DNA from: Methylobacterium sp. DB0501
GTDB lineage: Bacteria > Pseudomonadota > Alphaproteobacteria > Rhizobiales > Beijerinckiaceae
NCBI RefSeq assembly: GCF_011043735.1
Contig: NZ_JAAKGV010000018.1
Span: 124,001-188,000 of the forward strand
DNA: 64,000 bases
Direction: 5' to 3'
The position numbers and the translations under genes were made by a program. Each line of letters begins with the position of its first letter. Within the stretch, counting starts at the first letter, position 1. Positions 8,493 through 17,041 of the stretch are shown in pieces. The notes under the pieces were generated by a model that had not been told where the DNA came from, did no database searches, and saw only the letters and a list, made by a program, of their open reading frames with translations.

Positions 8493-11400
8493 TCAGGCGG
8501 TGGATTTCGGCGGAGACTTTCGCCGGGTGGTGCGCGGGGCTTTCGCCGTCCCGGTGGCGGCCCTCCTGGCGGCTGCGCTCCCCAGGGGCGGGGGCTGGCC
8601 GTCAACGGCTGAATCGTCGATCTGAGCATGGTTCGCCAGCGTTCCGGCCAGGTTCTGTCCCACGGGCGATTCCGGCGCGCGCTTCGTGGCCTGGATCGGA
8701 ATGGTGTTGAGGAGCGGGTACAACCCGTCGAAGCGACGGGGGTACCGATTGTCCTTGGCCCTGAACGTCAATTCGTAGGACGGCTTGATGCCGTCGGCGG
8801 ACATGCACATGACGTATTGTTGGTATATCTCTTCCGAGTAATTCTTCTTGCCGTCTTCGATGTCTTCGTCCTTGCGGGCCAGGAAATATCCCCAGAGCGG
8901 ACAGGTGAAGATCGTGTGGAAGATCCACATCTTGCGATCGTTGTCCGGGATGATTTCGGTCGGATGATAGATGCTTTTGAGGAGTTCCAGGAAGGCCGCC
9001 CCGGAGGCGGTCGGGTTGCGGATGGTCTTCGTCGTCGGAGCGTGCCCGGCGGCCTTCAGGGCCTCGACGCCGACGGCGTGCAGGAACACGACGATGGCCC
9101 GATGCATCAGGACGCCGAGATAGCGCGTCCTCGTGTGCCGCAGGTCCTCGACGACGCCGTCGAACGCCTCGGCGAACCGCGCCCAGGTCCGGGCCAGCGT
9201 GAGGGGCGAGATCGACGGGGGCGGCTCCTTCAGGACGGCGTCGAGCCAGGTATCCAGGAGCACGTGCAGGGCCCGCTCGTCCGATCCGGGCCCGGTCCCG
9301 GACTCGGCCTGGATCGCCGTGTCGTCGGCCTCGTCCTCCGCATCCTCCTCGACCGCGGTGGGCGCGGCGCCCGCCCCGGTGCCCGGGCCGCCGGAGGCGG
9401 GGATCGGATAGCTGCCGAGGAGCGAGAACTCGGACAGGAACTCGGCGATGGCGTGGGCGCGCTTCTGGCCCGGCTTCATCCGCGCCTCGATGGCCAGGAC
9501 CTCGCCCACGAAGCCGATCAGGCGGAGGATGGAGTAGCTGGTGCTCTCGGCCAGCTGGCCGCTGCGCGCGCGGGCGGCGGGAATCATGACCACGGCCGCG
9601 ATTTCCGGCTGCAATCGCCTCTCCAGGCCCGTCAGGGAATTGGCGAAGACCGCCGTCAGCCCGGGTTCCGACCCGCGCAGGTAGTTCTGGCCCGCCGCCA
9701 TGAGCGTGCGATGATAGGCGCGCAGCGGGACGGGCAGGGCGCCGACGAGTTCCTTCTTCTGCTCGCTCCCGCCCTCCTGCGCGATCTGGCAGAAGGTTTC
9801 GCGGTCGAATTCACCGGCGAGCCCGTACAGGCGTTCGGTGTAGCCCTGCTGGCGCGAGCGCCCCAGGTTCAGGGTCGCCGGGATGCTGATGCCGCTGAGG
9901 CGCAGGCCGGGCTGGATCTTGCCGTCCTCCACCGCTTCCCAGGCCCAGAGGCGGCTCGCGAACTGGATCGAGTCCTCGTTCGGCGCGACCTTGAGGTGGG
10001 CCCACAGCTTCGCGCGCTTGTCGGTCGAAACGGTGTCGATCCGGTCGATCAGGTTCTTGATCGTGCAGATCTTGAGCCAGTAATCGAAGATCGTCCGCGG
10101 ATGCGTCCGAAACAACGCGGTCAGCGTGCCGGCGAGGAGCAGGGCGACGAGGTCCTCGTCCTCGGCCCTGCCGTGGGGGAAGAACCCCGCCATCGTCGGC
10201 CAGAGGTCCTTGGCGGTCATCCATTGCGACAGCAGCCCGACGATGCGGTCGGGATCGACCTCCAACAGGGCCTCGTGATCCAGGTCGAGGGTCATCAGGG
10301 CCTGCGACGCGACCGAGCGGAGCGCGTCGAGGGCGTCCTGGGTCCAGGCGAAGCCCTGGTCGCTCCCGCCCTGCGGGTCGGGCCGCCCCTCGCCGGCACC
10401 CGGGGCGGCCGCCCCGGCGCCGATCAGGCGCCAGGCTCCCGCCAGCGCCTGGAGGCTGCTGCGCAGCGGGAGGCGCAGGAGGGTCGACCGGATGACCGCG
10501 TTCTCCTCGGCGCCGACCTGGGCGAAGAGGCGGTCCGCGTAGCGCGCGAGGGCCGTGCGCTCGGACATCGGATCGCCGTGGCCCCGCTTGCGCGAGACGA
10601 AGGACAGGTTCGACCGGTCGGCATAGTACAGCAGATTGTGCAGATCGAGGCGGTTCTCGGGCCGCGCGATCTTGATCAGGTACTGATCCTGGAGAACGTC
10701 GACCATGATGCAGATCTGATCGAGATAGGAATTTTCCGGCGTGCAGGCCGTCTCGATCTGGACGAAATTCTTGTCCATCTGCTTCCACTGCTGCTGTCGC
10801 ACCAGCAGATTGTAGAGCTTCAGGTCTCCGGCCAGGACGACTTTGAGTTGCGGGGCAGCGAGATACTTGCGCAACGCCTCCAGAACCGGCCAGCCGCGCT
10901 CGAACGAGGTGTCGACGTCGTCGATGGCGAGGACGAACGCGTCCATCTTCAGGAAGGTGCAGGCCTCCGCCACGTAGCGCCGGAATGCCCGCTCGAAGCC
11001 GCCGGCGGCCCCGGCCCGGTCGAGGCCCTTGTCGAGGATGAAGTCCGGATCGGCCCAGTCCTTGCCCTGGAGCATCGACTCGCCGATGCCGTCGAGGAGG
11101 GTCAGGCCGCCTGCCAGATCGTAGAGCCTGGTCTTGAACGCGTCGTAGCCCGCCCTGTTTCCCGATTGGCGCTCGTGCATGTGGTCCACCGCCGCCTTGA
11201 TCTTCTCGATGATGATCACGACGATGTGCTGCTTGGCCTCGATCAGCGTCGGATCGACGATGCCGAGACTGTAGAGGCGGCCGATCTGGTCCGACGGCAC
11301 GGTGCCGTCGAGGTGGTCCCTGAAATCCGCGGTCCCATGCTGGACATCCTGAATCAACGTCAGGATGTCGGTCAGGAAGGTGGTCTTTCCGTCGCCGCGG

Positions 11401-11657
11401 CGGGCGCTGATCAGGATCGCGTCGTGGCTGCGATTCGGCATCACGTCGAGCGCCTGAGGCCGCCCGGAGCAGGCGTCCTCCTTCTCCGGCTCCTCGGTCG
11501 GCATCGCCACCAGCTTGGCGAGGACGCGCCGAAAGGCGTCCTGGCGGATGACGCGGGTCGCCCCGGCACCCGCCGCACGGCGCGAACCGAGACGCGTCGC
11601 AGGCCCTGCGCCGAGGGCGTCCAAGTCGATGATGATGTCGTCGCTGCCCGGTGACAC
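8493..11657 (-). CDS. rdrA: RADAR defence ATPase RdrA (large P-loop NTPase)
   Basis: 1054 residues, cytosolic. A P-loop lies at residues 85-93 (ARRGDGKTT, with Ala where the first Walker Gly is usual) and a Walker B at 241-247 (FVLAIDD), followed by VDTSFERG and a sensor-like LKVVLAGDLK at 271-280. The rest is a long, mostly helical C-terminal region without a motif I recognise; residues around 750-790 are acidic and low-complexity. Size, KAP/AAA-like ATPase core and position immediately before an RdrB-type deaminase match RdrA of RADAR, which senses infection and channels substrate to RdrB. Start is GTG at 11657, preceded by AGGGG. No third RADAR gene (RdrC or RdrD type) is present on either side. 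Confidence 0.83.
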   Translation of the reverse strand: MSPGSDDIIIDLDALGAGPATRLGSRRAAGAGATRVIRQDAFRRVLAKLVAMPTEEPEKEDACSGRPQALDVMPNRSHDAILISARRGDGKTTFLTDILTLIQDVQHGTADFRDHLDGTVPSDQIGRLYSLGIVDPTLIEAKQHIVVIIIEKIKAAVDHMHERQSGNRAGYDAFKTRLYDLAGGLTLLDGIGESMLQGKDWADPDFILDKGLDRAGAAGGFERAFRRYVAEACTFLKMDAFVLAIDDVDTSFERGWPVLEALRKYLAAPQLKVVLAGDLKLYNLLVRQQQWKQMDKNFVQIETACTPENSYLDQICIMVDVLQDQYLIKIARPENRLDLHNLLYYADRSNLSFVSRKRGHGDPMSERTALARYADRLFAQVGAEENAVIRSTLLRLPLRSSLQALAGAWRLIGAGAAAPGAGEGRPDPQGGSDQGFAWTQDALDALRSVASQALMTLDLDHEALLEVDPDRIVGLLSQWMTAKDLWPTMAGFFPHGRAEDEDLVALLLAGTLTALFRTHPRTIFDYWLKICTIKNLIDRIDTVSTDKRAKLWAHLKVAPNEDSIQFASRLWAWEAVEDGKIQPGLRLSGISIPATLNLGRSRQQGYTERLYGLAGEFDRETFCQIAQEGGSEQKKELVGALPVPLRAYHRTLMAAGQNYLRGSEPGLTAVFANSLTGLERRLQPEIAAVVMIPAARARSGQLAESTSYSILRLIGFVGEVLAIEARMKPGQKRAHAIAEFLSEFSLLGSYPIPASGGPGTGAGAAPTAVEEDAEDEADDTAIQAESGTGPGSDERALHVLLDTWLDAVLKEPPPSISPLTLARTWARFAEAFDGVVEDLRHTRTRYLGVLMHRAIVVFLHAVGVEALKAAGHAPTTKTIRNPTASGAAFLELLKSIYHPTEIIPDNDRKMWIFHTIFTCPLWGYFLARKDEDIEDGKKNYSEEIYQQYVMCMSADGIKPSYELTFRAKDNRYPRRFDGLYPLLNTIPIQATKRAPESPVGQNLAGTLANHAQIDDSAVDGQPPPLGSAAARRAATGTAKAPRTTRRKSPPKSTA

Positions 11658-12576
11658 GTCAGCCCCTGGGATCGTTTCGGTCGTTCTCCAGAGATGTTAG
11701 CGGCAGACGCGCGGCGGCGCTATCGATTAATGCTGTCACGTCCTTCGATATTTGGAAAATTGTTTTCGATGTGGACGGAAACGGCTATTTGGATTTTATC
11801 GTACTGAATAATTAATTGAAAAATTGCCATAAAAGACTTGCAGTATGAAGAAAAATTGCCGTCTCAAGCGAGAAAAATTTTCCTTTTGCGATGTTTTGTT
11901 GATCGTCTCACCTTATTGATTGTTAGTTTGTTCAAAGCAAGATTCGATCGAGAGCGATGAGAAGGATGTGAGGCCCGCGATGCCGCACCGTCGCACCTTT
12001 GCCTGGCGCGGGGCGGACGGAGCCGCGGCGCCGATCTCGGCACCCATGACACCCATGACACCCATGACACCCATGACACCCCTGGCGTCCTGACGCCTCG
12101 CCCCGCCCGTCATGCGATCAGGACGATTCCGCGGGTCCGCATGGCTTCCGGAGCCGGCCAGGTCCACGACACGCCGGCGCAGCCGAGCCCCTTTGGCGGG
12201 CGGCTCCTCGCCCACCTTCCCCCCTGTCCCGGACGACTGAGGCGAGAGCGAAAGGAGATCCGGGAAAGGCGAGGCTGACGAGGAGCCGCCAGGTGGTTCG
12301 GCGGGGCAGAGATGCCTTGTCGTGTCCCGCGCGGAGCCCGTCTACCTGGACCTCGCCAGGGGACGGCAGTCGAAATTTGTCTAAAATGTTTCCGGATCCT
12401 TGGATGTGCCGGATTGTGCCGGTGGAGCATCGGAAATCTTCGACGATCGACTTGCGGGTGCAAAGCGTCACCCGTAGGCTTCCCCAGCGCACACCACGAG
12501 ACAATAGAGATCACGCGGCAGGGCGCCGGTCCTCGAGGCCGGTGCGCGGCCGCTCCAGCCCGATCGCTATCCAGGA
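11658..12576. other. AT-rich promoter region upstream of rdrA; no gene seen
   Basis: About 919 bases without a believable gene. Positions 11700-11960 are strikingly AT-rich compared with both flanks, with T and A runs, and probably contain the rdrA promoter on the minus strand; such composition is common where defence islands have been inserted. A short tandem repeat lies at 12042-12077. The stretch 12080-12576 is GC-rich and probably includes the mdtABC promoter. Confidence 0.5.
12042..12077. repeat. Four tandem copies of a 9-bp unit
   Basis: Four perfect head-to-tail copies of ACCCATGAC, followed by a partial ACCC. Read on the minus strand the unit is GTCATGGGT. Perfect short repeats in otherwise single-copy sequence are prone to slippage, so copy number may vary between strains. 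It lies in the non-coding interval between rdrA and the mdtA-like gene. Confidence 0.85.
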
Positions 12577-13872
12577 ATGTCGACGATGCGCGGTTTCGTC
12601 TGGGGTCTCGGTGCCGGCCTGGCCGTCGCATTCGGCACGTTCGCCGCGTGGCCGCAGGCCGCCGCGTTCCTCGCGCCGCTCCAGGGGCGGATCCAGGCGC
12701 AGCTCCAGAACCAATGGGCCGCGTGGCGGCCCTCCCCCGACGCGCCCGGGCCCACGGCGGAGCCGCGGCCGGACCTGCCCGCCGTCGCCCCCGCCCGCGT
12801 CGCCGTCGAGGCGGCCCGCAGCGCCGACGTGCCGATCACGCTGTCGGGCATCGGCACGGTGCAGGCCTACAACACCGTCAACGTGCGCTCGCGCATCGAC
12901 GGCGAGATCACCAAGATCCTGTTCCGCGAGGGCCAGGACGTGAAGGCCGGCGATCCCCTCGCCCTCATCGATCCGCGCCCGCTCCAGGCCCAGGCCGACC
13001 AGCAGGAGGCCACCCGCCTGCGCGACCAGGCCCTCCTCGACGGCGCCCTGCTCGATCTCCAGCGCTACGAGACCCTGATCCTCAAGGACTTCGCCAGCCA
13101 GCAGCAGCTCGACCGGCAGCGGGCGCTGGTCGCGCAGTACCGGGCCCAGATCAAGAGCGACGAGGCGCAGGTCGCCTATGCCCGCACCCAGCTCGCCTAC
13201 ACCACCGTCGCGGCGCCGCTCTCCGGGCGCACCGGCATGCGCCTCATCGACCAGGGCAACACCGTCCGCGCCGGCGACGCCGCGGCGATCGTGGTGGTGA
13301 CCCAGCTCCAGCCGATCTCGGTCGTGTTCACGCTGCCGGCCACCGCCGTGGCGAGGAGCCGCCTGACCCCCGGCGAGGCGGCGGCGCCGGTCCGGGTCTT
13401 CGCCGCCGACGACCGCACCCTGCTCGATTCCGGCACGGTCGAGCTCGTCGACAACCAGGTCGATCCGACCACCGGCACCATCAAGCTCAAGGCGAGCTTT
13501 CCCAATGCCAGGCTGACGCTGTGGCCCGGCAACTTCGTCAACGGCCGCATCACCGTCGAGGTCCGGCCCCAGGGCGTCACCATCCCCCTGGCGGCGCTCC
13601 GCCACGGCCCGCGCGGCGACTTCGTATACGTGGTCCGGGACGGCAGCAGGGAGGGAGAGAAAGAGGGGCCCACGGACGGGCTCCACGTCGCGACCCGCGC
13701 CGTCACGCCGGGCCAGGCGAGCGGCGGCTGCGTCCTCGTCGAGAAGGGCCTGAAGGCCGGCGAGCGCGTCGTCACCGAGGGGCATTACCGGCTGGAGAAC
13801 GGCACCCCGGTCACGATCATCGAGAAGCCCGAGCCGCCGCGGCCGGAGCCCTCGCCCCGGACCCCGAGCTGA
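12577..13872 (+). CDS. mdtA: RND efflux periplasmic adaptor subunit, MdtA-like
   Basis: 431-residue membrane fusion protein linking an inner-membrane RND pump to an outer-membrane channel. An N-terminal hydrophobic anchor (residues about 5-30) is followed by a short Pro-rich linker, the first half of the lipoyl domain (GTVQAYNTVNVRSRIDGEI), a helical hairpin with coiled-coil character (about 130-200), the second lipoyl half (TTVAAPLSGRTGMRLIDQG) and a beta-barrel domain. This pattern matches MdtA of MdtABC. The C-terminus is Pro-rich. Start ATG 12577 follows CCAGGA; an in-frame ATG at 12586 is an alternative. It is the first gene of a three-gene operon. Confidence 0.9.
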   Translation: MSTMRGFVWGLGAGLAVAFGTFAAWPQAAAFLAPLQGRIQAQLQNQWAAWRPSPDAPGPTAEPRPDLPAVAPARVAVEAARSADVPITLSGIGTVQAYNTVNVRSRIDGEITKILFREGQDVKAGDPLALIDPRPLQAQADQQEATRLRDQALLDGALLDLQRYETLILKDFASQQQLDRQRALVAQYRAQIKSDEAQVAYARTQLAYTTVAAPLSGRTGMRLIDQGNTVRAGDAAAIVVVTQLQPISVVFTLPATAVARSRLTPGEAAAPVRVFAADDRTLLDSGTVELVDNQVDPTTGTIKLKASFPNARLTLWPGNFVNGRITVEVRPQGVTIPLAALRHGPRGDFVYVVRDGSREGEKEGPTDGLHVATRAVTPGQASGGCVLVEKGLKAGERVVTEGHYRLENGTPVTIIEKPEPPRPEPSPRTPS

Positions 13873-13884
13873 CGGCGGCCGGTC

Positions 13885-16800
13885 GTGTCGGCCCCCTTCA
13901 TCCTGCGCCCGATCGCGACGGCGCTCCTGACCCTGGCGCTGATCCTGCTCGGGATCGTCGGCTACCTCGCCCTGCCGGTCTCGGCCCTGCCGGCGGTGGA
14001 TTTCCCGACCATCCAGGTCACCACCGCCTATCCGGGCGCCTCGCCCCAGGTGATCGAGACCTCGCTTACCGCGCCGCTGGAGCATTACCTCGGCCAGATC
14101 ACCGGCCTGACCCGGATGAGCTCGACCAGCGCCGCCGGCACCAGCCAGATCACCCTGCAATTCGACCTCGCCCGTCCGATCGCCGTCGCCGCCCAGGACG
14201 TCCAGGCCCAGATCAACGCCGCCTCGGGCTGGATGCCGGTCGCCCTGCTGCCAGGCCCGCCGACCTACCGCCTCGTCAACCCGGCCGACGCGCCGATGCT
14301 GATCCTGGCGCTCACCTCCGAGATCCTGCCCCTGCACGAGGTCAGCGACTATGCCCAGACCGAGGTGATCCAGAAGCTGTCGCAGGTGCCGGGCGTCGGC
14401 GCCGTGACGGTCGAGGGCGACCAGACCCGCGCCGTGCGCCTCAGCGTCGATCCCGCGCGCCTCGCCGGGCTCGGCCTGTCGCTGGAGGATGTCCGGCGGG
14501 CGGTGGCGGCGGCCTCCGTCAACACGCCCAAGGGCAGCCTCGACGGCCCGCGCCAGGCCTTCCAGGTCGGCGCCAACGACCAGCTCCTCGATTCCGCGGC
14601 GTTTCGCGACGTGGTGATCGCCTATCGCAACGGCGCGCCGGTCCACCTGCACGACATCGGCAGCACCCATGACGGGGTCGAGAACGCCGATCTCGCCGCC
14701 TGGTTCGACGGGAAACCCGCCATCCTCCTCGACGTACAGCGCCAGCCCGGCGCCAACACGCTCGAGGTCGTCGACGCGATCCACGCCCTTCTGCCGACGC
14801 TGCGCGCCGCCCTGCCGCCCGCCCTCAAGATCGCGGTCGTCACCGACCGCACGGTCTCGATCCGGGCGGCCATCGCCGACGTAGAGGTCACCCTGGTCCT
14901 CACCGTGGCGCTCGTCGTGCTGGTGGTGTTCCTGTTCCTGCGCAAGCTCTGGGCCACGGTGATCCCGAGCATCGCGCTCCCGGTCTCGCTGGTGGCGACC
15001 TTCGGGGCGATGGCGCTTCTCGGCTACTCCCTCGACAACCTGTCCTTGATGGCGCTCACCATCGCGTCGGGCTTCGTCGTCGACGACGCCATCGTGATGA
15101 TCGAGAACATCGTGCGCCACATCGAGGCCGGCGAGGCGCCTTTGCCCGCGGCCCTGAAAGGGGCGCGCCAGATCGGCTTCACGGTGGTCTCGCTCACCGT
15201 CTCCCTGGTGGCGGTGTTCATCCCGCTGCTGCTGATGGGCGGCCTCGTCGGGCGGCTGTTCCGGGAATTCGCCGTCACCCTGTCGCTCGCGGTGGTGATC
15301 TCAGGGGTCGTCTCGCTGACCCTGACCCCGATGATGTGCGCCCGACTCCTCAAGCCCGAGCCTGCGGACCACCGTCCGGGCCGGTTCTACCGCTGGAGCG
15401 AGGCCGGGTTCGAGGCGCTGACGCGCCTCTACATGCGCGGCGTCGACGGCGTGCTCGCCCATCGCCGCGCGACGCTGGCGGTGTTCGCCCTCACGGCCGC
15501 GGCGACCGCCTGGTGCTACGCGGCGGTGCCGAAGGGCTTCATCCCCGAGCAGGATACCGGCCTCCTCGTCGGCACGACCGATGCGGCGCCGGACATCGCC
15601 TTCCCGGCCATGGCCGAGCGCCAGGGCCGCATCGCCGAGATCCTGCGCCGGGATCCGGCGGTGCGGGCGGTGTCGAGCTTCGTCGGCGCCGGCACCGTCA
15701 ACCCGACCCTCAATACCGGCCGGCTCTACCTCGATATCGGCCCGGCCGACCGGCGCGAGCCGGCTCCGCTCGTCATCGAGCGCCTGCGCCGGGCCGTCGA
15801 GGGGGTGCCGGGCATCGCCCTCCACCTCCAGGCGACGCAGGACCTCACCATCGAGACGCGGGCCGCGCGCACCCAGTACCAGTACACGCTCCAGGCCCTC
15901 GACGGCGACAGCTTGCGCCGGTGGAGCCGGCGTCTCGTCGCGGCCCTGCGCGACGAGCCGGCGCTCGCCGACGTGGCGAGCGACCAGCAGGACGAGGGCC
16001 TGCAACTGGCGCTGACCATCGACCGCAAGGTGGCGGCCCGCTACGGCATCACCGTCGATGCCCTCGACCAGGTCCTCTACGACGCCTTCGGCCAGCGCCA
16101 GATCGCCACGGTCTACGGCGCCCTCACCCAGTACCGGGTGGTGCTCGGCGTCGATCCGGCGCTCAAGGAGACGCCGGACGTCCTCGACCGGATCTACGTC
16201 ACCCCCGGCACCTCGCAGGCGCTGACGGCCGGCGACGCCGCCAACGGCCTCGGCGCCGGCTACCGCCAGGCCGGGGCGGCGGTGCCGCTCTCCGCCTTCG
16301 TGCGGGTCGAGCGCCGGACGGCGCCGCTCTCGATCACCCACCAGGGCCTTTTTCCGGCCGCGACCCTGTCGTTCAACGTCGCCCCCGGCTCCTCCCTCGG
16401 GGCCGCCCTCGACGCTCTCGGCCGGGCCGAGCGCAGGATCGGCCTGCCCGACACGGTGACGACCGGGCTCTCGGGCGCCGCGGCCGAGTTCGCCGCCTCG
16501 CTCAAGAGCACCGGCATCCTGATCCTGGCGGCGATCGTCACGGTCTACATCGTGCTCGGCGTGCTCTACGAGAGCGTCATCCACCCGCTGACGATCCTCT
16601 CGACCCTGCCCTCGGCGGGCCTGGGCGCGCTGCTGGCCCTGATGCTCGCCGGCATGCCGTTCGACCTGATCGCAATGATCGGCATCATCCTGCTGATCGG
16701 CATCGTGAAGAAGAACGCCATCATGATGGTCGACTTCGCCCTGGAGGCGCAGCGTGAGCGCGGGCTGTCGCCCGAGGCGGCGATCCGCGAGGCCTGCGCC

Positions 16801-17037
16801 TTGCGCTTCCGCCCGATCATGATGACGACCTTCGCGGCTTTGCTCGGGGCGCTGCCGCTGGCCCTCGGCGAGGGGATCGGGGCCGAGCTGCGCCGGCCGC
16901 TCGGGGTCGCGATCGTCGGCGGCCTCGTGGTGAGCCAGGTGCTCACCCTCTACACCACGCCGGTGATCTACCTCGCCTTCGACGCCCTGACGCGCCGCCG
17001 CAAGCCCGCGCCGTCCGCCCTCGCGGCGGCGGAGTAG
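13885..17037 (+). CDS. mdtB: RND efflux permease subunit, MdtB-like
   Basis: 1050-residue inner-membrane proton/drug antiporter. The proton-relay aspartates of TM4 are D400-D401 (GFVVDDAIVMIENI) and the TM10 lysine is K942/K943 (GIVKKNAIMMVDF). The usual two periplasmic porter domains and a repeated 6+6 TM layout fit the length. It starts at GTG 13885, 12 bases after the mdtA stop. Two different RND subunits encoded in tandem after one adaptor is the arrangement of MdtABC/MuxABC pumps, where B and C form a heterotrimer. The substrate cannot be told from sequence; enteric relatives export bile salts, novobiocin and similar compounds. Confidence 0.92.
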   Translation: MSAPFILRPIATALLTLALILLGIVGYLALPVSALPAVDFPTIQVTTAYPGASPQVIETSLTAPLEHYLGQITGLTRMSSTSAAGTSQITLQFDLARPIAVAAQDVQAQINAASGWMPVALLPGPPTYRLVNPADAPMLILALTSEILPLHEVSDYAQTEVIQKLSQVPGVGAVTVEGDQTRAVRLSVDPARLAGLGLSLEDVRRAVAAASVNTPKGSLDGPRQAFQVGANDQLLDSAAFRDVVIAYRNGAPVHLHDIGSTHDGVENADLAAWFDGKPAILLDVQRQPGANTLEVVDAIHALLPTLRAALPPALKIAVVTDRTVSIRAAIADVEVTLVLTVALVVLVVFLFLRKLWATVIPSIALPVSLVATFGAMALLGYSLDNLSLMALTIASGFVVDDAIVMIENIVRHIEAGEAPLPAALKGARQIGFTVVSLTVSLVAVFIPLLLMGGLVGRLFREFAVTLSLAVVISGVVSLTLTPMMCARLLKPEPADHRPGRFYRWSEAGFEALTRLYMRGVDGVLAHRRATLAVFALTAAATAWCYAAVPKGFIPEQDTGLLVGTTDAAPDIAFPAMAERQGRIAEILRRDPAVRAVSSFVGAGTVNPTLNTGRLYLDIGPADRREPAPLVIERLRRAVEGVPGIALHLQATQDLTIETRAARTQYQYTLQALDGDSLRRWSRRLVAALRDEPALADVASDQQDEGLQLALTIDRKVAARYGITVDALDQVLYDAFGQRQIATVYGALTQYRVVLGVDPALKETPDVLDRIYVTPGTSQALTAGDAANGLGAGYRQAGAAVPLSAFVRVERRTAPLSITHQGLFPAATLSFNVAPGSSLGAALDALGRAERRIGLPDTVTTGLSGAAAEFAASLKSTGILILAAIVTVYIVLGVLYESVIHPLTILSTLPSAGLGALLALMLAGMPFDLIAMIGIILLIGIVKKNAIMMVDFALEAQRERGLSPEAAIREACALRFRPIMMTTFAALLGALPLALGEGIGAELRRPLGVAIVGGLVVSQVLTLYTTPVIYLAFDALTRRRKPAPSALAAAE

Positions 17038-17041
17038 CCGC

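Noticed and set aside
6153-8612. Plus-strand frame of 819 codons opposite rdrB
   Set aside because: Shadow of the deaminase gene; no start signal and no recognisable domain, whereas the minus strand shows all ADA motifs.
11864-12215. Small minus-strand frames upstream of rdrA as a third RADAR component
   Set aside because: They arise from the 9-bp tandem repeat (repeated Val-Met-Gly or Trp-Val-Ser units) and have no membrane or domain features.
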